Assembly: GCF_947495675.1 (NCBI RefSeq)
Contig: NZ_CANLZX010000004.1
Coordinates: forward strand, 124,001 to 188,000
Direction of reading: 5' to 3'
From: an uncultured Algibacter sp.
GTDB lineage: Bacteria; Bacteroidota; Bacteroidia; Flavobacteriales; Flavobacteriaceae
DNA length: 64,000 bases
Shown: positions 16,337 to 25,125 of the stretch, in pieces
How positions within the stretch are numbered: the stretch's first letter is position 1
Layout: every line of letters begins with the position of its first letter
Program-made: the position numbers and the translations under genes
Notes under the pieces: model-generated
What the model was told of the DNA's origin: nothing
Seen by the model: the letters and a program-made list of their open reading frames with translations, nothing else
Database searches by the model: none

Positions 16337-19300
16337 ATGCAAAAAAAGCTCGCTAATATTTTCTTTTCGACTAGACTAACTGCTATTTTATTTATTGTTT
16401 TCGCTGTAGCTATGGCTACAGGAACTATTTTAGATGCAGGCCAAGAGACATCGCCAACTCCATACACCAGAAATTTAATTTATAATGCTTGGTGGTTTGA
16501 AGCTATTATGGTCTTTTTTATTATCAATTTCGCAGGAAATGTTTTTAGATTCAGATTATATAAAAAAGAAAAATGGGCAACTTTTATTTTGCACTTAGCT
16601 TTCATTTTTATTTTACTTGGGGCATTTATAACGCGTTATGCTAGTTTTGAGGGCATGATGGCTATAAGAGAAGGGGCAACCGAAAATTCATTTCTTTCAC
16701 AAAAAACATACATTACAAGTTATATAGATGGCGATTATAAAATTAATGGTCAAGTACAACAGCGTTTTATAGAAAGCGAAGTTGATTTTTCTGGACGTTT
16801 AGAAAATAATTTTACAATTAATACAGAATATGGACAACAGCCAGTAACTATGAAGCTTGAAAAATTTATAGTTAGTGCAGAAGAAGACATTATTCCTGAT
16901 GATAATGGGGAATCTTATTTAAAAATGGTTGAAGCTGGAGATGGAGGCAGGCATAATCACTTTTTAAAAGTTGGCGAAATAGCAAACGTACATAATGTGT
17001 TAATAGCACTAAATAAGCCAACAAAAGGTGCCATTAACATTACGTTTCAAGGCGATTCGCTTACTATTAATTCTCCTTTTGAAGGTGATTACATGACTAT
17101 GGCTACTAGAGCCCAAGGCAAGTTAGTTAAAGATAGTTTACAACCTTTAGTATTGCGTTCTCTTTATAAAATAGGTAACATGCAAATGGTTTTTCCTAAC
17201 CCAGTTGTAAAAGGTGTTTTTGATTTGGTTGAAAAATCACAGAAATTAAAAAATGATGAAGATGGTGTTGTTTTAAGTGTAACAACTAACGGCGAAACCA
17301 AACGTGTAGGGCTATTAGGAGGCAAAGGAACTAATAGTAATTATAAACAAATAAAAGTTGGTGGTTTAGACTTTGCTTTAAAGTATGGTTCTAAAGTTTT
17401 AGAGTTACCATTTTCATTAAAGTTAAATGATTTTGAAGCAGAACGCTACCCAGGAACAGAGCGTGGCTATTCTGCTTATTCAAGTGAGGTGACTGTTATA
17501 GATGAACGATCTGAAGATTATGATTATAAAATTTTTATGAATAACATTTTAGATCATGACGGATACAGGTTTTTTCAATCGGGATTTGATCCAGATGAAA
17601 AGGGCACCATTTTATCTGTTAATCATGATTTTTGGGGTACACTAATTACTTACATAGGGTATTTTATGCTGTACTTTGGTTTAATGGCTATTCTGTTTTC
17701 TAAACATTCTCGTTTTGGCGATTTAAAGCGTTATTTAGAAAAAGTAAAAGCTAAAAAAGCAAAGTTGCTTACTGTTTTAGTTTTATGTTTTGGAATAAAT
17801 GTTTTTGCTCAAGAGCACCATGAAGGTGATGGGCACAACCATTCGCGACCAACAAAAGCACAAATAGATTCTATTTTAAAATCTAATGTAGCTCCTAAAG
17901 CACATGCCGATAAATTTGGACATTTAGTGATTCAAGATTTAAGTGGTCGTATGATGCCCGTTAATACTTATGCTTCAGAAATGCTTCGTAAATTAAGTAA
18001 AGATGATACTTACGAAGGGATAGATGCAAATCAGGTGTTTTTATCTATTCAAGAAAGTCCTATGCTTTGGTATAATGTGCCAATTATTTATTTAAGGCCT
18101 AAAAAAGGCGATTCTATTAGGAAACTTATAGGTGTTAATAAAGATGTTGAATATGTCCCACTTGCAGATTTCTTTTCAGAACAAGGCGCTTATAAATTAG
18201 CACCATTTCTTGATGAGGCTTATAAAGCACAAATACCTAATGGTTTTCAAAAGGAATTTAAAGAAACCGATCAACGTGTTAATTTATTATACAACACCAT
18301 TGAAGGGATGTCTTTAAAAGTATTTCCAATTCCTGATGATGATAATAACAAATGGATATCAAATTTTGATTATAAACGAGATAGAACTTTAATAAAGGAT
18401 TCGTTATATGCCAATTTTGTAAATAACGGGTTTAGAGCCTATTTGTTTACACTAAATAAAGCAAAACAAACAGGTGATTTTACTGAGACAGAAAAGTTAT
18501 TAGAAGCTTTCAAAAAAACACAGCACCGTTATGGTGGTGCCGTTATGCTTAGTGATGACAAAGTGAAAACAGAGATTATTTACAATAAATATGATATTTT
18601 TAAGAAATTGTTTAGCTGGTATATGTATGCTGGTACCTTGTTGTTTGTTTTATTAATTGTACAAATATTTAATGATAAACATAAGTTTGTTAATGTTTCT
18701 GTTACTGTATTAAAGTTTGTTATTCTTGGTTTGTTTCTATTACATACAGCTGGTTTAATTGCACGTTGGTATATTTCGGGCCATGCACCTTGGAGTGATG
18801 CTTACGAGTCTATGATTTATGTTGCTTGGGCTACTATGTTTTTTGGTTTAGCCTTTGGAAGAAAAAGTGATTTAACCATAGCATCAACAGCTTTTGTTAC
18901 TTCTATGATTTTAATGATTGCACATTGGAACTGGATGGATCCTGCTATTGCAAACCTACAACCAGTTTTAAATAGTTATTGGTTAATGATTCATGTGGCT
19001 GTTATTGTGGCAAGTTATGGACCGTTTACCTTGGGAATGATTTTAGGTGTTGTATCATTATTACTCATGATTTTTACTACCAAAGCTAATAAGGCTAAAA
19101 TGGATTTAAATATTAAGGAACTTACTACAATTAACGAAATGGCGTTAACGGTTGGTTTAGTTATGCTTACCATTGGTAACTTTTTAGGAGGTATGTGGGC
19201 TAATGAAAGTTGGGGGCGTTATTGGGGATGGGACCCTAAAGAAACTTGGGCACTTATTAGTATTATGGTTTATGCTTTTGTAATACACATGCGATTGGTT

Positions 19301-19522
19301 CCAGGTTTGCGTGGGCGTTGGTTTTTTAACCTTTTGTCTATTGTCGCTTTTGCTAGTATTTTAATGACGTATTTTGGTGTTAACTTCTACTTAGCGGGTT
19401 TACATAGCTATGCTAGTGGCGACCAAATTGTAAGTGTTAAGTTTATTAGTATTGCTTGTGGTTTAGTGGCTATATTAGGTGTCTTTGCTTATAGAGGATA
19501 TGCAAGATATTACAAGAAGTAA
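16337..19522 (+). CDS. Cytochrome c biogenesis fusion protein ResB-CcsA (CcsBA)
   Basis: 1061 residues. The N-terminal half has several membrane helices and a large periplasmic loop as in ResB/CcsB. After a signal-like hydrophobic stretch near residue 480 (VLVLCFGINVFAQ) there is another periplasmic region, then the CcsA half with about eight helices and the tryptophan-rich haem motif WGWDPKETWAL near residues 962-972. CcsBA carries haem across the inner membrane and attaches it to apocytochromes (system II). The fusion form is standard in Bacteroidota. The downstream FkbM gene begins 13 bp after the stop. Confidence 0.93.
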   Translation: MQKKLANIFFSTRLTAILFIVFAVAMATGTILDAGQETSPTPYTRNLIYNAWWFEAIMVFFIINFAGNVFRFRLYKKEKWATFILHLAFIFILLGAFITRYASFEGMMAIREGATENSFLSQKTYITSYIDGDYKINGQVQQRFIESEVDFSGRLENNFTINTEYGQQPVTMKLEKFIVSAEEDIIPDDNGESYLKMVEAGDGGRHNHFLKVGEIANVHNVLIALNKPTKGAINITFQGDSLTINSPFEGDYMTMATRAQGKLVKDSLQPLVLRSLYKIGNMQMVFPNPVVKGVFDLVEKSQKLKNDEDGVVLSVTTNGETKRVGLLGGKGTNSNYKQIKVGGLDFALKYGSKVLELPFSLKLNDFEAERYPGTERGYSAYSSEVTVIDERSEDYDYKIFMNNILDHDGYRFFQSGFDPDEKGTILSVNHDFWGTLITYIGYFMLYFGLMAILFSKHSRFGDLKRYLEKVKAKKAKLLTVLVLCFGINVFAQEHHEGDGHNHSRPTKAQIDSILKSNVAPKAHADKFGHLVIQDLSGRMMPVNTYASEMLRKLSKDDTYEGIDANQVFLSIQESPMLWYNVPIIYLRPKKGDSIRKLIGVNKDVEYVPLADFFSEQGAYKLAPFLDEAYKAQIPNGFQKEFKETDQRVNLLYNTIEGMSLKVFPIPDDDNNKWISNFDYKRDRTLIKDSLYANFVNNGFRAYLFTLNKAKQTGDFTETEKLLEAFKKTQHRYGGAVMLSDDKVKTEIIYNKYDIFKKLFSWYMYAGTLLFVLLIVQIFNDKHKFVNVSVTVLKFVILGLFLLHTAGLIARWYISGHAPWSDAYESMIYVAWATMFFGLAFGRKSDLTIASTAFVTSMILMIAHWNWMDPAIANLQPVLNSYWLMIHVAVIVASYGPFTLGMILGVVSLLLMIFTTKANKAKMDLNIKELTTINEMALTVGLVMLTIGNFLGGMWANESWGRYWGWDPKETWALISIMVYAFVIHMRLVPGLRGRWFFNLLSIVAFASILMTYFGVNFYLAGLHSYASGDQIVSVKFISIACGLVAILGVFAYRGYARYYKK

Positions 19523-19535
19523 TATTTAAATTATA

Positions 19536-20393
19536 ATGAATAATTTCCTAATTAAAGTTTTAAAAAAATTAAATGCTTTTAAATTTTTTAATTTTAGCAT
19601 TACTAGAAAATTTGGTGGCCAAAAGTTTGTTATTCCTGTTAGTGATAATATTGGCTATTCTAATTTATCTACTTCTGAGCCTTGGATGCTTGATGTTTTA
19701 AAAATAATATTACCAATTGATAATGGAAGTTTTGTTGATGTTGGTGTAAATACTGGACAAACTTTACTAAAATTAAAAAGCGTTTCTATTGAAGTGGATT
19801 ATATAGGTTTTGAGCCTAATCCGTTTTGTGTTAATTATGTAAATACATTAATTACACGTAATCAATTTAAAAAAACAACTATTGTTCCTGTAGGCATATC
19901 TGATAAAACAGAAATTGGTGTGCTAAACTTTATTGATAACTCTAAGGCTGATAGTTCTGCATCTATGATTGCCAATTTTAGAAAGGACCATGTTATTAAA
20001 AGACAAGAATATATTCCTCTTTTTAAAATTGAAGATTTGATGGATGAAATTAATCTTGATAATATTGCGGTTTTAAAAATAGATGTTGAAGGTGGTGAGT
20101 TAGAAGTTTTAACCAGTTTTAAAGAGCTTCTTTTAAAAAGTAACCCAATTATTCTTCTCGAAATTTTGCCTGTTTATACAGATGATAATACTTTTAGATT
20201 AGAGAGACAAAATAAAATATTGGCGATACTTTCTAATTTAAATTATTCGATATTTAGAGTGATTAAGAACAAGGATTTGTTTACTGGTTTTGAAGAAGTG
20301 CATGATATAGGAATTCACTCTGATTTAGATGCGTGTGATTATGTTATTGTGCCTAATAACAAGTTGGATAAATTTAAAGCCTATTCTACTTAG
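19536..20393 (+). CDS. FkbM family methyltransferase
   Basis: 285 residues. The SAM-binding motif is VDVGVNTGQT, followed by IGFEPNPFCVNYV and the family motif LKIDVEGGELEVL. FkbM proteins O-methylate polysaccharides, glycolipids or secondary metabolites. It follows the cytochrome maturation gene by 13 bp and could be co-transcribed with it, but no functional link is evident. It is slightly AT-rich relative to its neighbours, and there is no glycosyltransferase cluster nearby. Confidence 0.85.
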   Translation: MNNFLIKVLKKLNAFKFFNFSITRKFGGQKFVIPVSDNIGYSNLSTSEPWMLDVLKIILPIDNGSFVDVGVNTGQTLLKLKSVSIEVDYIGFEPNPFCVNYVNTLITRNQFKKTTIVPVGISDKTEIGVLNFIDNSKADSSASMIANFRKDHVIKRQEYIPLFKIEDLMDEINLDNIAVLKIDVEGGELEVLTSFKELLLKSNPIILLEILPVYTDDNTFRLERQNKILAILSNLNYSIFRVIKNKDLFTGFEEVHDIGIHSDLDACDYVIVPNNKLDKFKAYST

Positions 20394-20436
20394 GTTTTTA
20401 ATAGTTAGGTTATAATTTTACTATTATGCAAGGCCT

Positions 20437-20519
20437 GCGTTAGGGATTGCAATGAAAAGCCCACAGCGAGGTACGAGCGAGGACTTGTAATGTAAAGCCC
20501 GACCCTTGTGGTAACGCCC
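20437..20519 (-). repeat. Dispersed intergenic repeat, family 1, copy B (83 bp)
   Basis: This minus-strand copy reads GGGCGTTACCACAAGGGTCG at its left end and CAATCCCTAACGC at its right end. It lies between the convergent FkbM and DUF3307 genes. Its centre (GCTCGTACCTCGCTGTGGGC) resembles that of copy C. Confidence 0.85.
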
Positions 20520-20529
20520 AAATTATTTA

Positions 20530-21246
20530 CTACAATAAACTTAATATGTATTGGTAACTTATACCGAAGGCTATTGCTAGCCCAAAACTTAGTAGTGTGC
20601 CTATTAGTATATATTCTGTGAGTTTGCGGTCTTTGGCTTTTGATAAATCGCCGAAACGAAACACCGATTTTGCTGCTATTAAAAAACCTACACCTTCCCA
20701 ATGGTTTGTGATTATAAACATAAACACGAATAATCGTTCTAGTATGCCAATGTATGCGCCAGCTTCTGCGAGTGATGCTTCTTTACTGTATTCGGTTAAA
20801 TCCCATTTAGAGATTATGGTTTTCATGATTATGGATGATACTTTGGTGATACATAGCAAACTAGTTATAAATAATAAGTTTTTTGGTGCAAAAAGGCTGT
20901 TTATACTAATGCTGTATGGCATATAAATTTTTACTACCAATGCTATTACTATAATATGTGCTAATTGGTCTAAGCCGAATAATATCCGGTTGTTCATTTT
21001 TGGTTTTAAATGCAGTTTTATAACATCTATTATGTAATGTGAAATGGGTATAATTATTATAGCTAACCAGTATTTAAAATGAAACTGTAATACTACTATT
21101 AATGCACCTACATGTACTAATATATGCCAATATAAAAACTTTGATTTATGCTTGTGTTTTTCTTTATGTTGTACCCATTTATTTGGTTGAAAAATAAAAT
21201 CGCCAATAATATGTGCAAGTATAAATTTAATGGCTAATGCTAACAT
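20530..21246 (-). CDS. DUF3307 family membrane protein
   Basis: 238 residues with about six hydrophobic segments. The N-terminal segment KFILAHIIGDFIFQPNKWV is characteristic of DUF3307, including the charged residues inside a hydrophobic helix. Function is unknown. The gene overlaps the end of the SatD gene by 7 bp. DUF3307 and SatD genes commonly occur as a pair in Bacteroidota, suggesting a shared role. Confidence 0.85.
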   Translation of the reverse strand: MLALAIKFILAHIIGDFIFQPNKWVQHKEKHKHKSKFLYWHILVHVGALIVVLQFHFKYWLAIIIIPISHYIIDVIKLHLKPKMNNRILFGLDQLAHIIVIALVVKIYMPYSISINSLFAPKNLLFITSLLCITKVSSIIMKTIISKWDLTEYSKEASLAEAGAYIGILERLFVFMFIITNHWEGVGFLIAAKSVFRFGDLSKAKDRKLTEYILIGTLLSFGLAIAFGISYQYILSLL

Positions 21247-21842
21247 AGGTTTTGTATTTGGGTTTTGTAGTAGTGTAGTAGTTTTAAAATCTCATCGAAA
21301 CCAGCTCTTTTAAGTCCTTGACTTATGTTGCCTTGGGTTTTGTTAAAAATTTTTGCTAATTGATTTTGATTTAAATCTGGGTTTTCTAATGTTGTTTTTA
21401 CAAGAATGGCTGAGGTTTTTGTCCAATTATTTATGGTTAATTGTGCTAATTCTAGCATAATGTTTATAGAGGTGTCAAATAACTCGAATGGCGATTTTAT
21501 GGCCAATGTGGTTTTTTTTAGGTTTTCAAAACACTCGCCCGAGTTTACAAAAGCACTTCCGTTAGATTCTGTTATGTTTTTAGATTCGTAAGTTTTTTCG
21601 CCTACACCAATAGCTAGTCTTACATCTATATTATCAAATTGTTTTATGGTTGCTTTAATTAAAATACAGGCTTTTAATGCTTGTTCTGGTGGTACTTCTA
21701 ATTGAAAGCTATCGCCTCTATAAATTTCCCATGCTAATGGTGATTTACCAAAACTATTTAAAATAGTTTTAAGCGCTTTTAACCATTTTTGTGGATCACT
21801 TTTTTTAGAGTTTATAATATCGCCTGTTATTATACTAGTCAT
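21240..21842 (-). CDS. SatD family protein
   Basis: 200 residues. The N-terminus MTSIITGDIINSK and the YRGDSFQLEV segment are typical of SatD. The C-terminus contains a helix-turn-helix-like stretch, NQLAKIFNKTQGNISQGL, so a regulatory role is plausible. SatD was first named in a streptococcal acid-tolerance locus, and its biochemical activity is not settled. The gene is coupled to DUF3307 downstream. Two tandem inverted repeats lie 61-115 bp upstream and may be its own binding sites. Confidence 0.85.
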   Translation of the reverse strand: MTSIITGDIINSKKSDPQKWLKALKTILNSFGKSPLAWEIYRGDSFQLEVPPEQALKACILIKATIKQFDNIDVRLAIGVGEKTYESKNITESNGSAFVNSGECFENLKKTTLAIKSPFELFDTSINIMLELAQLTINNWTKTSAILVKTTLENPDLNQNQLAKIFNKTQGNISQGLKRAGFDEILKLLHYYKTQIQNLC

Positions 21843-21902
21843 ATTTTATTGGATAATATAATCAAATGTATAAATTTTATATAAAAGAACAAAATTATTA
21901 TC

Positions 21903-21957
21903 TAAAAGACTAATAATTTAAAATATTACTTTAAAAGCTAATAATTGTAAATATTAG
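21903..21957. promoter_or_regulatory. Tandem inverted-repeat operator candidate upstream of the SatD gene
   Basis: Two near-copies of a 26-27 bp unit occur 29 bp apart. Each begins TAAAAG and contains CTAATA followed 8 bases later by TATTAG (second unit, exact) or TATTAC (first unit). A weaker third unit starts at 21959. The region is shared with the divergent mscL gene, so either or both could be regulated. Confidence 0.5.
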
Positions 21958-22058
21958 TTAAAAGAATTATAATTAAGGTGTTTTGTGATATCTTAAAACT
22001 AATATGTTTTAAAGTATTTTTTATGTTGATAGGGTTAAAAATGCAAATAACAATCTAA

Positions 22059-22066
22059 TATCTTTG
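22059..22066 (+). promoter_or_regulatory. Candidate -7 promoter element of mscL
   Basis: TATCTTTG matches TAnnTTTG exactly, 24 bp before the ATG at 22091. No convincing -33 TTTG was seen. Confidence 0.5.
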
Positions 22067-22090
22067 TTGCAGAAAAAATAAACACAAAAT

Positions 22091-22534
22091 ATGAAACTAT
22101 TCAAAGAATTTAAAGAGTTTGCCGTTAAGGGGAATATGATGGATATGGCTATTGGAATCATAATTGGAGCATCTTTCAATAAAGTAATAGATGTATTGGT
22201 TAAAAAAGTATTTCTACCACCATTATCTTTATTAACCGATGGGGTTAATATGCAAAATAAACGTATTATTTTAAGGGAAGCAGTTACCGATGCTAACGGC
22301 ACTAATATTATTGATGAGGTTGCTGTAGGCTATGGAGTATTAGCAGAAGCCTTTTTAGATTTTTTAATTATAGGTTTTACGGTTTTTATTGTAGTAAAGT
22401 TTATGAATAAATTACGAAATAGGGCACAAGATACTAAGGATAAAACAGTAGTGACACCTAAAGATATTGAATTATTATCGAAACTTACAGAGCTAATGGA
22501 AGAACAAAATGCACTATTAAAAACGAAACAATAG
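22091..22534 (+). CDS. mscL: Large-conductance mechanosensitive channel MscL
   Basis: 147 residues, normal for the family. The N-terminal amphipathic helix FKEFKEFAVKGN precedes TM1 (MMDMAIGIIIGASF), which carries the pore glycine pattern. A periplasmic loop follows, then TM2 (FLDFLIIGFTVFIVVKFM) and a charged cytosolic helix. It opens a wide pore under membrane tension to prevent lysis. A small lysine-rich gene begins 2 bp after its stop and is probably co-translated. Confidence 0.95.
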   Translation: MKLFKEFKEFAVKGNMMDMAIGIIIGASFNKVIDVLVKKVFLPPLSLLTDGVNMQNKRIILREAVTDANGTNIIDEVAVGYGVLAEAFLDFLIIGFTVFIVVKFMNKLRNRAQDTKDKTVVTPKDIELLSKLTELMEEQNALLKTKQ

Positions 22535-22536
22535 TT

Positions 22537-22695
22537 ATGGCTAAAACGGGCAGAGAGAAGAATACAAAAAATAAAGCGAAGCATTCTAAATTAATGGCTC
22601 AGAAGAAAAACAAAAAAAAATCTGATGAAATATTAAGAAAGGAACGCTTAAAAGCAATTATAAAAAAAGCAAAAGAACAAAAAAATAATAGTTAA
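22537..22695 (+). CDS. 52-residue strongly basic small protein
   Basis: The ATG is 2 bp after the mscL stop, and the frame runs 52 codons to TAA. About 40 percent of residues are lysine or arginine (MAKTGREKNTKNKAKHSK at the start, then a helix such as RKERLKAIIKKAKEQK). There is no membrane segment. Tight spacing to mscL suggests coupled translation. Nucleic-acid or ribosome binding is a guess from charge only. Its last four bases overlap the end of the convergent HAD gene. Confidence 0.65.
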   Translation: MAKTGREKNTKNKAKHSKLMAQKKNKKKSDEILRKERLKAIIKKAKEQKNNS

Positions 22696-23348
22696 AGAAG
22701 GTTCGTTATTTTATGAAACTTAATTTCATTAAAATCTTTAATAACCATATTTGCTTTAGAATAATCTTGGTTTTTAGAGTGAAAGCTATCAAAACCAACA
22801 CAAAATATATCTGCAGCTTTTGCAGCCAAAACACCATTGGTTGAATCTTCAATTATAAAACATTCCTCTTTTGAAAAACCAGTTGCTTCTGCAGCTTTTA
22901 TAAAAATTTCTGGATGTGGTTTAGATTGTTTTAAATCACCACCACTAAGCTTGGCTACAAAATATTGGTTTAAATCAAAACGATCAAAAATTTGATTAAT
23001 GCTTGTCATAGCTGCTGATGATGCTAGAACTAAAGTAAGTCCATTACTATGGTAATCCTTTATTAAATCTAATACACCATCAATAAGACCTAGGTCAGAA
23101 TTACTATAAAAAAAATGTTTGTAGTGCTTACGTTTAAGAGCCACTAAGCTTTCAGGTGATTGCTCTAGATTAAAATGATCTACAAGACGTTTACAAATGT
23201 TTATAGTAGATTGCCCTGTAAAAGATTCATAAAGCTCTGTAGATACTTGTATACCAACTTCATCAAACATATCATGATAGGCTTTATTATGCATAGGTTC
23301 ACTATCTATAATAACACCATCCATATCAAAAATTACTGCTTTTAACAT
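22692..23348 (-). CDS. HAD superfamily hydrolase, beta-phosphoglucomutase-like
   Basis: 218 residues from the ATG at 23348. A GTG three bases earlier is an alternative start. Motif I is FDMDGVIIDSEP, with the cap domain next, then motif II VLASSAA, motif III KPHPEIFIKAA and motif IV IIEDSTNGVLAA. This pattern fits the HAD-IA sugar-phosphate phosphatase or beta-phosphoglucomutase group. No sugar operon surrounds it, so the substrate is open. It is convergent with the mscL operon. Confidence 0.88.
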   Translation of the reverse strand: MLKAVIFDMDGVIIDSEPMHNKAYHDMFDEVGIQVSTELYESFTGQSTINICKRLVDHFNLEQSPESLVALKRKHYKHFFYSNSDLGLIDGVLDLIKDYHSNGLTLVLASSAAMTSINQIFDRFDLNQYFVAKLSGGDLKQSKPHPEIFIKAAEATGFSKEECFIIEDSTNGVLAAKAADIFCVGFDSFHSKNQDYSKANMVIKDFNEIKFHKITNLL

Positions 23349-23427
23349 CACATTTTTTTTTACGAATATATAAGAATTGAAATAAACACACTAAAAATCT
23401 ATTTTGTAGTTTTGAATAATTATTAAA

Positions 23428-24318
23428 ATGCATTTAAAAATCAAGACAATTCCAAAATTTCATATAAAAAACAAGCATAAATCAGGATATGATTTAGATG
23501 TTTTGTGTGAGGCATACCCAGACTTATTACCATTTGTTTTCAAAAATAAATATCAAACAAAAACCATTGATTTTGCTGATCCTAAAGCGGTAAAAGCATT
23601 AAATACGGCTTTGCTGTTTAAGTATTATAATATTAATTTTTGGGAATTTCCAGATACTAATTTATGCCCACCAATTCCTGGACGGGTTGATTATATTCAC
23701 CACGTTGCCGATGTATTAAAAACATCGAAAAATTCAAGTAACATTACTGTATTGGATATAGGTACTGGGGCAAGTTGTATTTATCCAATTTTAGGGCAAG
23801 CAGAATATGGTTGGAATTTTGTTGCTACCGATGTTGATAAGCAATCATTAAAAGATGCTAAAAACATTATAGATAAAAACAAGTTAAGTGATAAAATAGA
23901 ATTAAGGCATCAAAAAGATATATCTCAAATATTTAAGGGTGTTATAAATGAAAATGATAAGTTTACTATTACCATTTGTAACCCACCATTTTATAAATCT
24001 GAGGCCGACGCTTTAGAAGCAACAACCCGAAAATTAAAAGGCTTAAATAAGGATAGGGATAAAATAGTTAGAAACTTCGCTGGTACCAAAAATGAATTAT
24101 GGTATAAGGGCGGTGAAAAAGCATTTATTCACAATTATCTTTATGAGAGTTCTTTATTTAAAGACCAAAGCCAATGGTTTACAACACTGGTTTCTAAAAA
24201 AGATTTGGTAAAGGGTATTTATGCGTCTTTAAAAAAAATAGGCGCTTCAGAAATTAAAACAATTAATATGGGGCAAGGTCAAAAAACATCAAGAATTTTA
24301 GCTTGGTCTTTTAAATAA
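23428..24318 (+). CDS. rlmF: 23S rRNA (adenine(1618)-N6)-methyltransferase RlmF
   Basis: 296 residues. The SAM motif is LDIGTGASCIYPI and the catalytic NPPF tetrapeptide is at residues 185-188 (ICNPPFYKS). The C-terminal GQGQKTSRILAW ending fits RlmF. The enzyme methylates N6 of A1618 in 23S rRNA. A TAGTTTTG box 14-21 bp upstream (23407-23414) may be its -7 element. A probable bidirectional terminator separates it from the convergent DUF2490 gene. Confidence 0.93.
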   Translation: MHLKIKTIPKFHIKNKHKSGYDLDVLCEAYPDLLPFVFKNKYQTKTIDFADPKAVKALNTALLFKYYNINFWEFPDTNLCPPIPGRVDYIHHVADVLKTSKNSSNITVLDIGTGASCIYPILGQAEYGWNFVATDVDKQSLKDAKNIIDKNKLSDKIELRHQKDISQIFKGVINENDKFTITICNPPFYKSEADALEATTRKLKGLNKDRDKIVRNFAGTKNELWYKGGEKAFIHNYLYESSLFKDQSQWFTTLVSKKDLVKGIYASLKKIGASEIKTINMGQGQKTSRILAWSFK

Positions 24319-24358
24319 AAAGTTGCTAAAGCTAAAATTAATAGCCTTAACAACTTTT
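24318..24358. terminator. Bidirectional terminator between rlmF and the DUF2490 gene
   Basis: AAAAGTTG at 24318-24325 pairs with CAACTTTT at 24351-24358, with a partly paired interior (GCTA/TAGC). A/T runs on both sides would serve both convergent genes. Confidence 0.6.
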
Positions 24359-24383
24359 CTTGTTGAACATTGTAAAAATATCT

Positions 24384-25073
24384 TTAGCTTTCTTTTTTCT
24401 TTCTTAAATCAACTTTGTAATATAAACCTAATTGTAATCTATGAAGGTTTAAACTTTTTATGGTTCTATAAAGGTAACCAACTTGCACATTTACAGCTTT
24501 TGTAACGTTAATTCCTAGCGCAGTATACAGTCGGTTTTCAGAAAAAGCATCAACTTTACTCGACCCAAAAGTTGTTAGGTATTCATTATGAAAACGAAAG
24601 AATAAGGTTTTATTAAGTTTTATCTTCGTACCAAGTCTATAACGCAGCCTATTATGTGTAACATTGTTAGGTCCCGTTTTATTAAGGAAACGATGCTCAA
24701 TTCTTAACCTATGGTCTATAGGTAGTTTAAATAGTTTATGTTTATAGCCAATTTGTTCAGATAAACGATTTTCAAAAGTATGTGGTCCATTTGTTTCAAA
24801 ACCACTATCAATATCTGCGTATCCGTAAGCTAATGTAGTTGTAACTTTTGGTGTAAGTGCGTAATTAAAATAAAGTTTATATAATATAAAGTTGAATTTA
24901 TCTGCTACTTCATAATCCCATGCTTGAATTAGGGTGCTTACGCTAACTTTATCAGAAACTTTATGGCTTCCATATAAAGTGAACCAAGATCCTAATTCGT
25001 CTTCTACAGGCGATTGAGAAAATGTGGTGTTTATACTAATGGCAAAAACTAGTATAGCAATGTAATATTTCAT
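24384..25073 (-). CDS. DUF2490 domain outer-membrane protein
   Basis: 229 residues with a signal peptide (residues 1-19, ending in TTFSQ) and alternating hydrophobic/polar strands typical of a small beta-barrel. Segments such as WDYEVADKFNFILYKLYFNYALTP and RLRIEHRFLNK fit DUF2490. The family is common in Bacteroidota and has no known function. It starts 53 bp after the SLC13 permease gene stops, so the two could be co-transcribed. Confidence 0.85.
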   Translation of the reverse strand: MKYYIAILVFAISINTTFSQSPVEDELGSWFTLYGSHKVSDKVSVSTLIQAWDYEVADKFNFILYKLYFNYALTPKVTTTLAYGYADIDSGFETNGPHTFENRLSEQIGYKHKLFKLPIDHRLRIEHRFLNKTGPNNVTHNRLRYRLGTKIKLNKTLFFRFHNEYLTTFGSSKVDAFSENRLYTALGINVTKAVNVQVGYLYRTIKSLNLHRLQLGLYYKVDLRKKKES

Positions 25074-25125
25074 TGGTGGTAATTTTAAAATTTTAAAATC
25101 TGTGATTTTGGTTTGTGGTTATTGT

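Noticed and set aside
20405..20701. Minus-strand open frame of 98 codons spanning repeat copy B
   Set aside because: It overlaps the DUF3307 gene in another frame and is made largely of repeat DNA.
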